Assembly (NCBI GenBank): GCA_031264475.1
Contig: JAISEA010000115.1
Location: forward strand, 1 to 21,128
Direction: 5' to 3'
Length of the DNA stretch: 21,128 bases
DNA from: Treponema sp.
Lineage (GTDB): Bacteria; Spirochaetota; Spirochaetia; Treponematales; Breznakiellaceae
Below, in pieces: positions 1 to 6,726 of this stretch; the stretch's first letter is position 1; each line of letters starts with the position of its first letter. Under the pieces are notes generated by a model. It did no database searches. It was not told the origin of the DNA and saw nothing but the letters and a program-made list of their open reading frames with translations. The translations under genes were made by a program, and so were the position numbers.

Positions 1-105
1 TAAAGGAAACAAATGAGACAAGGGACATGGCGTTTAAGTCATTATTTGTGAAAGAAAAGGAAACGAAAGGAAAGATAAAGTCAATAAAGGAAACAAATGA
101 GACTT
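1..105. repeat. Degenerate 21-nt tandem array at the window edge
   Basis: The 18-mer AAAGGAAACAAATGAGAC starts at 2 and again at 86, exactly 84 nt (4 x 21) apart. The intermediate 21-nt blocks keep partial similarity (AAAGGAAA at 66, and AGTCA before each block end near 37-41 and 79-83). The array probably continues to the left. On the minus strand it stays open as a Phe/Ser-rich heptad reading that runs on from the antitoxin remnant. The period equals that of the arrays at 6522, 11551 and 20983, but the sequence is different. Confidence 0.6.
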
Positions 106-127
106 TATAGTTCTTATATTTTCTATT

Positions 128-309
128 ATATGACGCAATGCCGTCCAAGATACCTATTTTCCTGCGGGTATTTGTACCCTCTAAAGGAATGAGCATTGCG
201 ATAGGTTTCTTGGATTTACCATACAATATTTTCACTTTTTCCCCATTTTTACCTGATAAAGTATGTCTGAAAAATGAGTCTTTACTTCCGCAACTGTCAA
301 CGTCTTCAT
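128..309 (-). pseudogene. Phd/YefM-family antitoxin remnant, frameshifted
   Basis: From the ATG at 309 the minus strand reads MKTLTVAEVKTHFSDILYQV then KMGKK and a TGA at 232-234. In the next frame, from 235, it continues VKILYGKSKKPIAMLIPLEG, and then an arginine-rich stretch leading to IGILDGIASY, ending about 128. Together these match the N-terminal DNA-binding part and the 'G-I-L-x-G-x-A-S' stretch typical of Phd/YefM antitoxins. Restoring one A in the A5 run (T5 on the plus strand, 236-240) would join the frames as ...MGKKVKILYG. The expected acidic C-terminus that neutralises the toxin is absent. After SY the open frame runs into the 21-nt array and on to the window edge. No toxin gene is seen; one could lie left of the window. 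Family assignment is from memory of the motif. Confidence 0.72.
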
Positions 310-316
310 ATTGTCT

Positions 317-346
317 ATTTTAATACATCTTTTTTATTTTTGTCAA
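317..346 (-). promoter_or_regulatory. Sigma70-type promoter of the antitoxin remnant
   Basis: On the minus strand TTGACA (341-346) is separated by 18 nt from TAAAAT (317-322). Only 7 nt separate the -10 box from the ATG at 309, so the transcript would begin at or within about two bases of the start codon, with no room for a ribosome binding site. Confidence 0.6.
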
Positions 347-358
347 CATATCTACTAA

Positions 359-395
359 TCGCCTCGCCGATAAGCGGCGAGGCGACATTGTCGCC
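359..395. other. Overlapping strong hairpins in an intergenic region
   Basis: An 11-bp stem (359-369 with 375-385, 5-nt loop, core GCCTCGCCG/CGGCGAGGC) overlaps a second stem, GGCGAC-ATT-GTCGCC (381-395). The two cannot form at the same time. No T-run follows on the plus strand. They lie 3' of the minus-strand lipoprotein gene and may act as terminator or processing structures for it. The rest of 311-595 holds an 8-bp inverted repeat CCGAAGGG/CCCTTCGG (458-465/494-501) and the dyad GTGTC-A-GACAC (524-534), but no gene. Confidence 0.45.
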
Positions 396-595
396 ATTCC
401 CTTCGCGGCTTTAATGTCCCGCCGACAAAACGCCGGTAAAGACAGCGGTGTCAGAGACCGAAGGGCGGGCGTGGGCAATCTCGCTTTCACCCTCCCTTCG
501 GACTTCTCGTCTGCTTGACAATAGTGTCAGACACCGACTTTATTGATGTAATGAGCGGGCTAGGAACGGAGGTCTGCTCGTGTTACGTCAACCTT

Positions 596-2797
596 CTACT
601 CAGGCGAATAGACCCACACCGTGATGTATATGACTCTTAAGGTGTATTTACCTGCCTTCTTGCCATTACTGTTGTATTTCTCTAAAAAGTGCAACCACTC
701 ATTGGTTTTATCGGCTTTTTCTTCCCGAGTCAAAACCGTAATAAAGGTAACGTTGCTAGGAATACTAATTGAATGAGGCGTCCACCCTTGCACTCCATAC
801 CTAGAACTATAATACCCCGCGCCACTCCCAAATTGATTGCCGATAAACGCATTATCCGCGATAGATTTAACACCTTTACCGATGACAACGTGGGTCAGTC
901 GGTTGTTAGCAAACGCATGTCCCCCAATAGTAGTAACGCTGTCGGGAATATCAATACGGGTCAGTGGGTTGTTTGCAAACACATTATTCCCGATGGCGGT
1001 AACGCTCTTACCGATGACAACGCTATACAGTCCACTTTTGGCAAACGCATTATCCCCAATAGTAGTAACGCTATTGGGAATAACAACGCTACCCAGACTG
1101 TTATTAGCAAAAGAGCTATTCCCGATGGTAGTAACGCTATTGGGAATGTCAACGCGGGTCAGTTGATTGTTTGCAAACGCATTATTCCCGATGGTAGTAA
1201 TCCCATTACCGATACTAACGCCGGTCAGTTGATTTTTCTCAAACGCACCATTCTCGATGGCGGTAACCGGTTCTGCCCAGTGTGTTGATGGAATAGTAAG
1301 GTTACGGTAGCGGCTGGTATCAACGCCTGAGCGAAAGCCCTTGACAACGCCGTTTTCAACAAATAAGTAAGTATTATCCCCCCACCCGGTAATCGCCGTT
1401 ATCTGGAAGGGCGTTTGTTCCGATGGCTTCCCGTTGACAGACGCGACCCGTATGGCCATCCCACTGTCGCTTATATCCGTGGCTTTAACCCTGTTGAACC
1501 TGATAGTTATGAAATCGTCCTCCTTGTATGAAATGGAGATTTGGTTTCCGTTCCGCCGAGGTTCATATTGCGCGCGCCTGCTATAGGCTTGACTGCCGAT
1601 AGCCCTGCCTTGCTCGTTGACCAGTTCAAAGACCACGTTTATGTCATGGTACCAGGACGTTGAGAAGGGATTTTGTCGCGTTACGCCGCTCCCGGGACAG
1701 TTCCCCAAGCCCCACTCGTTTTTATGACCTGTTCTGTCTAAGCCGTTATACACCGCGCCGTAGACGCTTTGCGCCGCTACACGCACCGAATCAAACCAAT
1801 AGACAAGCCCTCGCAGGTTCGTCTCGAAACTCGCGTCTCTGGTTTCGGTCTGGTAGTTGATGTCCCCCCACTGTATAGCGTTTGAATAGAAGAGCGCGTA
1901 GGGCGGCTTTTCGGACGCGGAACTAATCAGTTTGTAGATGGTTTCTTCGGTCTCCGTGAGCAGGTCTATCCAATCCTTGCGTTGCTGGATAAGGTCTCGC
2001 GTGCCCGCTCCGACGCTTCCGCTTGCGATACTTGCGGTCAAGGTGGACGCGCGGTTTGCCGTTTGCAACATCGAAGGGTCTATCGCGGCGGCTTGGGTGT
2101 AATAGATGGCGGCTTCGGCGGTTCTTCCGCCCCTGTCCGCGGTATAGCCCTTGGCGTCTGCGGTCTGCGCCACGACGACCTGCGCTCGTGCGGCGCCGGC
2201 AAGTTCGGTCCGCGTCCGTTCCGTAGGCTGGACGCCCATTTTTTGGAGCAAGTCCAAAGTCGCGCGTCTGACGCCCGTCAGGTTATCCAATTCCATGAAA
2301 GTACAGGTTCCCGAATAGGAGGCTTCCGTCATCTTGTCCGCGCTTTTGGTGATCTGGATTTGCATGGCGTAGCCCGTCGCGGTTTTGGTAACGCTTCCGC
2401 CCAGTATATAGTCAGTCGGGGTCAAGTGTCCCAAGTCCTGCCCCGCCTCGGCGGCGGCGTCGTAATAGCCAGACAACAATTCGGCGTATTGGTTGTCGAG
2501 TTGCGCCCTGTCTAGTACCGATATGGCTGAATAGCCTTTGAAGTTACTGACAAATTCACCCTGCACCAAGGCGGGGAGATACTCCTGTTCCGCCGTAAGT
2601 CCCGCTGCCTTGGGCGCAAGAATGGCGATGCTCACCCCTTTACCGCCGTCCCCTGTATAGAAGGGATTGACGGGCTGAGCGGGAGTCGCACTTGCGGCTG
2701 TTGACTGAGTGGTCTGAGCTGATACCGCCCCAACAGGCGTGGACTGAGTCGCGGAACCCGGACTTTCGCAAGCTGTAAGCAGGGGAAAAACCAGCAT
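596..2797 (-). CDS. BspA-type leucine-rich-repeat lipoprotein
   Basis: A predicted surface lipoprotein of 733 residues from the ATG at 2797. Residues 2-11 end in the lipobox LTAC (Cys10), so the mature protein would be lipid-anchored. A Ser/Thr/Ala-rich linker follows, then a region (about 45-190) resembling CsgG/LpoB-like 'lipoprotein that senses or builds an envelope complex' folds (weak, by feel only). A middle domain of unknown family spans about 200-480. Seven LRR_5 repeats of about 23 residues ('AFANNxLTxVxIPxSVTTIGxxAF') occupy about 497-656, and a 77-residue tail closes the protein. BspA-like LRR proteins bind host or bacterial surfaces in other species. The signal peptide here lacks a charged n-region. 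A charged MIKKFKK segment with a good ribosome binding site lies just upstream in another frame (see findings), so the true start is doubtful. Confidence 0.85.
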   Translation of the reverse strand: MLVFPLLTACESPGSATQSTPVGAVSAQTTQSTAASATPAQPVNPFYTGDGGKGVSIAILAPKAAGLTAEQEYLPALVQGEFVSNFKGYSAISVLDRAQLDNQYAELLSGYYDAAAEAGQDLGHLTPTDYILGGSVTKTATGYAMQIQITKSADKMTEASYSGTCTFMELDNLTGVRRATLDLLQKMGVQPTERTRTELAGAARAQVVVAQTADAKGYTADRGGRTAEAAIYYTQAAAIDPSMLQTANRASTLTASIASGSVGAGTRDLIQQRKDWIDLLTETEETIYKLISSASEKPPYALFYSNAIQWGDINYQTETRDASFETNLRGLVYWFDSVRVAAQSVYGAVYNGLDRTGHKNEWGLGNCPGSGVTRQNPFSTSWYHDINVVFELVNEQGRAIGSQAYSRRAQYEPRRNGNQISISYKEDDFITIRFNRVKATDISDSGMAIRVASVNGKPSEQTPFQITAITGWGDNTYLFVENGVVKGFRSGVDTSRYRNLTIPSTHWAEPVTAIENGAFEKNQLTGVSIGNGITTIGNNAFANNQLTRVDIPNSVTTIGNSSFANNSLGSVVIPNSVTTIGDNAFAKSGLYSVVIGKSVTAIGNNVFANNPLTRIDIPDSVTTIGGHAFANNRLTHVVIGKGVKSIADNAFIGNQFGSGAGYYSSRYGVQGWTPHSISIPSNVTFITVLTREEKADKTNEWLHFLEKYNSNGKKAGKYTLRVIYITVWVYSPE

Positions 2798-2823
2798 ACC
2801 CGATACAAAGACCTAAAGGGTCA

Positions 2824-2880
2824 ATTCAACCGTTTTGCAAAAAACTGCTTTTTAAATTTTTTTATCATATTTTACTCCTT
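2824..2880 (-). other. Ribosome binding site and out-of-frame start for a signal-peptide n-region
   Basis: AAGGAG (2875-2880) stands 6 nt before an ATG at 2868. That ATG opens a 15-codon reading, MIKKFKKQFFAKRLN, that stops at TGA (2821-2823). This is the charged start expected of a signal peptide. The hydrophobic core and lipobox follow in a different frame from about 2812, so the sequence shows two halves of one signal peptide separated by a frame break. Confidence 0.6.
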
Positions 2881-2975
2881 AATATATCAATCGCGGCGGT
2901 TCTCATAAGCAACGCTTACGTTTTTAGAACACTTTCCGCGCTATACGCTGTTACTTGGGCGTATACCAGCCGAAA

Positions 2976-3231
2976 CACCCTTCGGGTGTTTAAATACTTT
3001 ACACAGGGCGTTATCCGAAAGGGGGCGCCGCTGTCCCCGCACCCTTCGGGTGTTTAAATACTTCATACGGGTTGTTATCCGAAAGGGGTCGCCACTGTCC
3101 CCGTCATGACGGATACGCTTGCAGGCAAGCGGAGACTACTCGATGTTAGCACAGCAGGACGCTTTAAAACACGCTTCGCGTGCGAAGGGTGTCCCCGATA
3201 GGCAGAAGTATTTAAACACCCTTCGGGTGTT
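2976..3231. repeat. Cluster A of hairpin-headed dispersed repeats (4 copies)
   Basis: Plus-strand copies start with hairpins CACCC-TTC-GGGTG at 2976-2988 and 3040-3052 (64 nt apart) and CACGC-TTC-GCGTG at 3170-3182. Full copies continue as TTTAAATACTT, then a body ending in GCTGTCCCCG or ACTGTCCCCG. The third copy keeps only the end of the body. A palindrome CCGTCATGACGG (3101-3112) and a stem CGCTTGC-AG-GCAAGCG (3116-3131) follow copy two. A fourth, inverted copy (CACCC-TTC-GGGTG, about 3217-3229) abuts the stop codon of the 217-residue gene. No convincing gene lies in 2881-3229. Confidence 0.8.
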
Positions 3232-3883
3232 AGGGGATTATCGCTGAAAAAATGTCGCTCCACAGCCCTTTCTTGACCGTGCCGCTCTCCCACCTCACTA
3301 CGAAGTAGATACGCTTGCCTCGTTTGTCCTCGTCAAAACTAAATTCCAACGGGTTTCGTGTGGCAAATGCGGAATGGAGAAGATCGCTGATATGGGTCGG
3401 AGGCGCTTCCGAGATTACCCAGAGACATTCAAGCCCGTGTATTCCATCAGGCTTCCTCCGGCGCCTTGCGCCGCCTTCACGAAACTTGATACGCACGACA
3501 CGCGGGTGCGGCGTTTCAATTTCTATTTTAGGGATCGTTGACGGCGCGGGCGACAGGCTGGGCGGGCTGTAAGGCTTGAGGTGCATAGCGATCAGGTCTG
3601 CGGTGGTTACTGCGGGATTCCTGCGTATACGGAACTCAATCATCTGGCGCGTTTTTGCGATCAGCGCTATTCTCGTCTCATTACGTTGGGCGATGACGAC
3701 GCTGGTTCTGGTCGTGGGATTTTCCGATAGGGCGAAGAGGGACTTGAAGGTAGTACAGTCGGTTTGCAAATCGGTCGCTTCATCATCCGGGACGCCCCAG
3801 CGGGTTTTATTGGCGATTATGGCGGCGACGAGATCATCAAGGAAAAGAAGAAAATCAACCAAAGCATTTGGGATATAGTCCAA
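3230..3883 (-). CDS. Conserved hypothetical protein, 217 aa, paralogue A
   Basis: Function unknown. It has no signal peptide or membrane segment. Residues 1-100 look helical and charged. A Pro/Ser linker (about 104-120) leads to a basic, beta-rich C-terminal half (121-217) ending in the very conserved RGKRIYFVVRWESG and WSDIFSAIIP stretches. The ending resembles a group of uncharacterised proteins from gut anaerobes with a fibronectin-like C-terminal part (recollection, not verified). The start is TTG at 3881-3883, because AAAGGAGG (3890-3897) sits 6 nt before it and the paralogue at 5817-6470 uses TTG at the same place. It is about 80% identical to that paralogue. It is transcribed from the promoter at 4133-4162 across a leader of about 240 nt that contains an 11-G tract. 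Its TAA stop is followed at once by an inverted hairpin repeat that may serve as terminator. Confidence 0.85.
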   Translation of the reverse strand: MDYIPNALVDFLLFLDDLVAAIIANKTRWGVPDDEATDLQTDCTTFKSLFALSENPTTRTSVVIAQRNETRIALIAKTRQMIEFRIRRNPAVTTADLIAMHLKPYSPPSLSPAPSTIPKIEIETPHPRVVRIKFREGGARRRRKPDGIHGLECLWVISEAPPTHISDLLHSAFATRNPLEFSFDEDKRGKRIYFVVRWESGTVKKGLWSDIFSAIIP

Positions 3884-4029
3884 AGAGAACCTCCTTTAGA
3901 AGGGAAATATAATGAGCTAATATATGAATAATTCAAATCAAGATTTGAGAGTTTCAGATCAAGGAATAAGCCGGAGCCGCTGAGGAGAATGTTGGATTTT
4001 TTTATGGATACTAGACTAAAGGATCTCGC

Positions 4030-4040
4030 GGGGGGGGGGG
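4030..4040. other. Poly-G tract (G11) in the leader of paralogue A
   Basis: Eleven consecutive G on the plus strand (C11 in the transcript) lie between the promoter at 4133-4162 and the TTG start at 3883. Poly-G tracts between promoter and start are known to vary in length and change expression in Treponema pallidum (tpr genes). The paralogous leader at 6471-6720 has no such tract. Confidence 0.7.
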
Positions 4041-4130
4041 CCAAAGGCAGACCCATTATTCTCTATAGAATAAAGCGTTGAGGCGTTTGATAAGGATTTG
4101 TAGTCAATAACGAGGGCTAAACGCATGAAG

Positions 4131-4162
4131 GTACTATATAGTAATATAGTACCCTTTGTCAA
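4131..4162 (-). promoter_or_regulatory. Promoter P1 with overlapping palindrome, drives paralogue A
   Basis: On the minus strand TTGACA (4157-4162), an 18-nt spacer and TATAGT (4133-4138). A perfect 9-bp inverted repeat, GTACTATAT (4131-4139) and ATATAGTAC (4144-4152), covers the -10 box and half of the spacer, which suits a repressor site. The flanks (TTGTCAAGCG, GGCTAAA) recur at 5476-5526 and 6710-6759. Confidence 0.7.
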
Positions 4163-4350
4163 GCGTTTTTTGAAAAAAAGAAGAGAAAAAGTTATGTTTA
4201 TTCTAAAGAATATTTACCGTGAAGCAAGGGAGAGGGAATCCCTTTGTTATCGCCAGGGGAACAGGGACGGCTTGTGTCCCGCAAGAACCAACGCCAGCGC
4301 CGCCGTTCCCCAAGATAACATTTTCTTCAATAAAACCCCTTCATGGTTTG

Positions 4351-4872
4351 TCAATTATTACGATAATCATTTATTTTATGCCTATTGTATAAATTGACGG
4401 CATTGAAGATATTCTCCTGTCCTGCGTATAGTACGCATGCGCCTATCAATTCGGTAACAAGACCGCCCAACATTATACCAAGACCCGCTTTGAGGGTATT
4501 TTCATGGGCGTTCTTATCCTGCCAATCGCCAAAAAGCGGTACATACGCGCCAGCAATCGCCACAGTAAAACCGCCCCACATTAAGATATTTCCAGCAATA
4601 GTTTTACTGCGGTATGAACGGTATTGTTGATTTACATCTTCATATTGCATAAGGGCGTTTTTCATGGAATCCTTTATTCCATACATTGATAGAGAGCTTT
4701 GGTTTTGGAAATTTAATGTCAATCCACTAAATATACTATAATCCCATTGGAACAATTCCATATTATAGTAATGCAACAGATCATTATTTGGTTGTGTGGT
4801 TTCTTGGGCAATTAGCGTGCCAGAAAAGGTTATCGTCAACGCCAAGAACCAAATCTTTAAAATCGTTTTCAT
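4351..4872 (-). CDS. Exported small membrane protein, 173 aa, tandem paralogue 1
   Basis: Unrecognised family. It has a clear signal peptide (MKTILKIWFLALTITFSGTL, cleavage probably after IA at about 22). The mature part begins with a polar, aromatic-rich segment (28-90) and has two candidate membrane helices, about 92-114 and 129-150, separated by a short polar loop (GDWQDKNAHEN). The ending is NAVNLYNRHKINDY. It is about 85% identical to the gene immediately upstream, which ends 14 nt before this start, so the pair forms one transcription unit from promoter P2. The ribosome binding site is GAGGA, 5 nt before ATG. The first 70 or so nucleotides of the two genes are nearly identical, which suggests a recent duplication or gene conversion. 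A role in the envelope is inferred only from the signal peptide and helices. Confidence 0.85.
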   Translation of the reverse strand: MKTILKIWFLALTITFSGTLIAQETTQPNNDLLHYYNMELFQWDYSIFSGLTLNFQNQSSLSMYGIKDSMKNALMQYEDVNQQYRSYRSKTIAGNILMWGGFTVAIAGAYVPLFGDWQDKNAHENTLKAGLGIMLGGLVTELIGACVLYAGQENIFNAVNLYNRHKINDYRNN

Positions 4873-4886
4873 TTCATTCCTCGGCT

Positions 4887-5399
4887 TTATTTATAATCGG
4901 TTATTTTATGTCTATTATATAAATTGACGGCGTTGAAAATATTTTCCTGTCCTGATTGCAGTATAAACGTGCCTATCAATTCGGTAACAAGACCGCCTAA
5001 CATTATACCAAGCCCCACTTTTAAGTTATTTTCGTAGGCATCCTCCTGCCAATCACCAAAAATTGGTACATACGCGCCAGCAAGCACCACAGCCAAACCA
5101 CCCCACGTTAAGATATTTCCAGCAATAGTTTTGCCGCGATATGAACCGTATTGTTGATTTGTATCTTCATATTGCATGAGGGCGTTTTTCATAGAATCCT
5201 TTATTCCATACATCGTTAAAGCGCTTTGGTTTTGAAAATTCAATGTTAATCCACCAAACATACTGTAATCCCATTGGAACAATTCCGTATCATAGTAATG
5301 TAACAGATCATTGGTTGGTTGTGTGGTTTCTTGAGCAATTAGCGTGCCAGAAAAGGTTATCGTCAACGCCAAGAACCAAATCTTCAAAATCGTTTTCAT
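4887..5399 (-). CDS. Exported small membrane protein, 170 aa, tandem paralogue 2
   Basis: First gene of the tandem pair, of unrecognised family. The 24-residue N-terminus is identical to that of the 173-residue copy and is a typical signal peptide. Two candidate membrane helices (about 92-114 and 127-148) and the C-terminal NAVNLYNRHKITDYK are conserved. Differences concentrate in the mature loop (GDWQEDAYENN). The ribosome binding site AGGAGG lies 6 nt before the ATG and is stronger than that of the second copy. Promoter P2 lies about 100 nt upstream. The gene ends in TAA at 4887-4889 and the second copy starts 14 nt later. No functional motif was seen; the protein could be anything from a small channel-like protein to a structural envelope component. 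Confidence 0.85.
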   Translation of the reverse strand: MKTILKIWFLALTITFSGTLIAQETTQPTNDLLHYYDTELFQWDYSMFGGLTLNFQNQSALTMYGIKDSMKNALMQYEDTNQQYGSYRGKTIAGNILTWGGLAVVLAGAYVPIFGDWQEDAYENNLKVGLGIMLGGLVTELIGTFILQSGQENIFNAVNLYNRHKITDYK

Positions 5400-5495
5400 T
5401 TCATTCCTCCTATAAAGGTTAAAAAATCTATCGTAAAGCCCCAGAAGTCAAACAAGAGCTTTATGTTGAAAACCCAGAGCTAAACGTATAAAAGT

Positions 5496-5524
5496 ACTAT
5501 ATGTTAATGGAAAGCGCTTGTCAA
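5496..5524 (-). promoter_or_regulatory. Promoter P2, drives the tandem 170/173-residue genes
   Basis: TTGACA (5519-5524), a 17-nt spacer and TATAGT (5496-5501) on the minus strand. It shares flanking sequence with P1 and P3 (GCTAAA downstream of the -10 box and an A/T-rich stretch upstream of the -35 box) but lacks the P1 palindrome. The leader is about 90 nt. Confidence 0.7.
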
Positions 5525-5564
5525 GTGATTTTTTAAAATTAAATGGGAAATAGCTCTGTTTACC

Positions 5565-5816
5565 CTAACAGCTTGCTCTGTTGGACAACGCCTGTTACGA
5601 AGTCGTCTGACACACAAAGGTTACTATACTTATCCTATTCTAACAACGAGTAGGAACCCCGCTTGCTTGCAAGCGTGGTTCTGTCAAGTCGGGGACAGCG
5701 GTGATCCCTTTCGTACAACAACCCGTATGAAGTATTTAAACACCCGAAAGGTGCGGGGACAGTGGGGACACCTTCGTACAATAACCTATGTGAAGTATTG
5801 AAACACGCTTCGCGTG
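5565..5816 (-). repeat. Cluster B of hairpin-headed dispersed repeats (minus strand)
   Basis: Read on the minus strand, the hairpin CACGC-GAA-GCGTG (5816-5804) directly follows the TAG stop of the 217-residue gene. Next come a body beginning TTTCAATACTT, a second hairpin at 5753-5741 (CACCT-TTC-GGGTG, one mismatch), a body beginning TTTAAATACTT, and the long stem with arms GGAACCCCGCTTGC (5653-5666) and 5669-5682 (one mismatch and an end G-T pair). A further worn body lacking its hairpin lies at about 5565-5610. The spacing between the two hairpins is 63 nt. Apart from promoter P2 and its leader, 5400-5816 holds no gene. Confidence 0.75.
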
Positions 5817-6470
5817 CTAGGGGATTATGGCTGAGAAGATGTCGCTCCATAGCCCTTTTTTCACCGTGCCGCTCTCCCACCTTGCCGCAAAGTAGATACG
5901 CTTGCCTCTTTTATCCTCATCAAAACTAATTTCCAGCGGGTTTCGTGTAGTAAACGTGGAATGGATAAGATCACTGATATGAGTCGGAGGCGACTCTGAG
6001 ATTACCCAGAGACATTCAAGCCCGTGTATTCCAAGAGGCTTCCCCCTGCGCCTTGCGCCGCCTTCACGAAACTTGATACGCACAACACGCGGGTGAGGCG
6101 TTTCAATTTCTATTTCGGGAATCGTTGTGGGCGTGGGCGACGGACTTGGGGAATTGTAAGGCTTGAGGTACATGGCGATCAAGTCAGCAGTCGTTACCGC
6201 GGGATTCCTACGTATACGAAATTCAACCATCTGCCGCGCCATTTTGGTCAGCGCCGCTCTCGCGTCGTTACGTTGGGCAATAACGACACTCGTTCTGGTA
6301 GACGGGTCTTCGGACTGGGCAAAGAGCGCCTTGAAAGCGGCATGGGCGGTTTGCAAAGCAGTCACCTCGTCGTCAGGAATATCCCAGCGTGTTTTGTTTG
6401 CGACCACAGCCGCAACCAGATCATCAATGAAAAGAAGAAAATTAACCAAAGTCATTGGAATATAATCCAA
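5817..6470 (-). CDS. Conserved hypothetical protein, 217 aa, paralogue B
   Basis: Same length and architecture as the gene at 3230-3883: helical N-terminal half, Pro/Ser/Thr-rich linker at about 105-120, basic beta-rich C-terminal half ending WESG...WSDIFSAIIP. The strongest conservation is from EIETPHPRVVRIKFREGG onward, which marks the C-terminal half as the functional core. The start is TTG at 6468-6470 with AAAGGAGG a few bases before it, as in paralogue A. It is expressed from promoter P3 through a leader of about 250 nt that contains a 21-nt repeat array. The stop codon TAG abuts a hairpin repeat, but with a different stem (CACGC/GCGTG) from that behind paralogue A (CACCC/GGGTG). Function unknown. 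Confidence 0.85.
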   Translation of the reverse strand: MDYIPMTLVNFLLFIDDLVAAVVANKTRWDIPDDEVTALQTAHAAFKALFAQSEDPSTRTSVVIAQRNDARAALTKMARQMVEFRIRRNPAVTTADLIAMYLKPYNSPSPSPTPTTIPEIEIETPHPRVVRIKFREGGARRRGKPLGIHGLECLWVISESPPTHISDLIHSTFTTRNPLEISFDEDKRGKRIYFAARWESGTVKKGLWSDIFSAIIP

Positions 6471-6521
6471 AGATAGCCTCCTTTAAAAGGAAAATATAAA
6501 AGTTAAAGCCGTGATTCTAGC

Positions 6522-6710
6522 GACTTATGCCAAGAAATAAGACACTCATTCCATAGTTTTAAAGACTTATTCCGAAGTTTTAAACGCTAATGCCAAGGAA
6601 TAAGACTCTTATTCCACAGTTTTAAAGTTCTATTCCAAGGTTTTAAAGACTTATTCCAGGGTTTTAAACTCTTATTCCGAAGTTTTAAACGCTGATGTCA
6701 AAAATCATGG
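6522..6710. repeat. 21-nt tandem array inside the leader of paralogue B
   Basis: Nine consecutive 21-nt blocks without indels. The typical unit is NNCTTATTCCNNNGTTTTAAA. Blocks one and four (6522-6542, 6585-6605) share a variant ending CAAGRAATAAGA, giving a 63-nt higher-order step. The junction of blocks four and five forms a perfect hairpin, GGAATAAG-ACT-CTTATTCC (6597-6615). The last block (6690-6710) is degenerate. The array lies downstream of promoter P3 and would be transcribed as part of the 5' leader. Confidence 0.85.
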
Positions 6711-6726
6711 CTAAATCAACAAAGGT

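Noticed and set aside
138..323. Plus-strand frame of 61 codons
   Set aside because: It is antisense to the Phd/YefM remnant, whose minus-strand reading matches a family, and it has no ribosome binding site.
3075..3293. Short minus-strand frames over the 3' ends of both 217-residue genes (also 5635-5880)
   Set aside because: They read the gene ends in the wrong frame and continue into hairpin repeats.
3817..4056. 79-residue minus-strand frame containing the C11 tract
   Set aside because: I tested whether changing the tract length could fuse it to the 217-residue gene; a TGA in the gene's frame upstream of its start blocks any such fusion.
4125..4397. Plus-strand frame of 90 codons over promoter P1
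   Set aside because: It covers the P1 promoter and the end of the 173-residue gene on the other strand, and its predicted protein has no recognisable motif.
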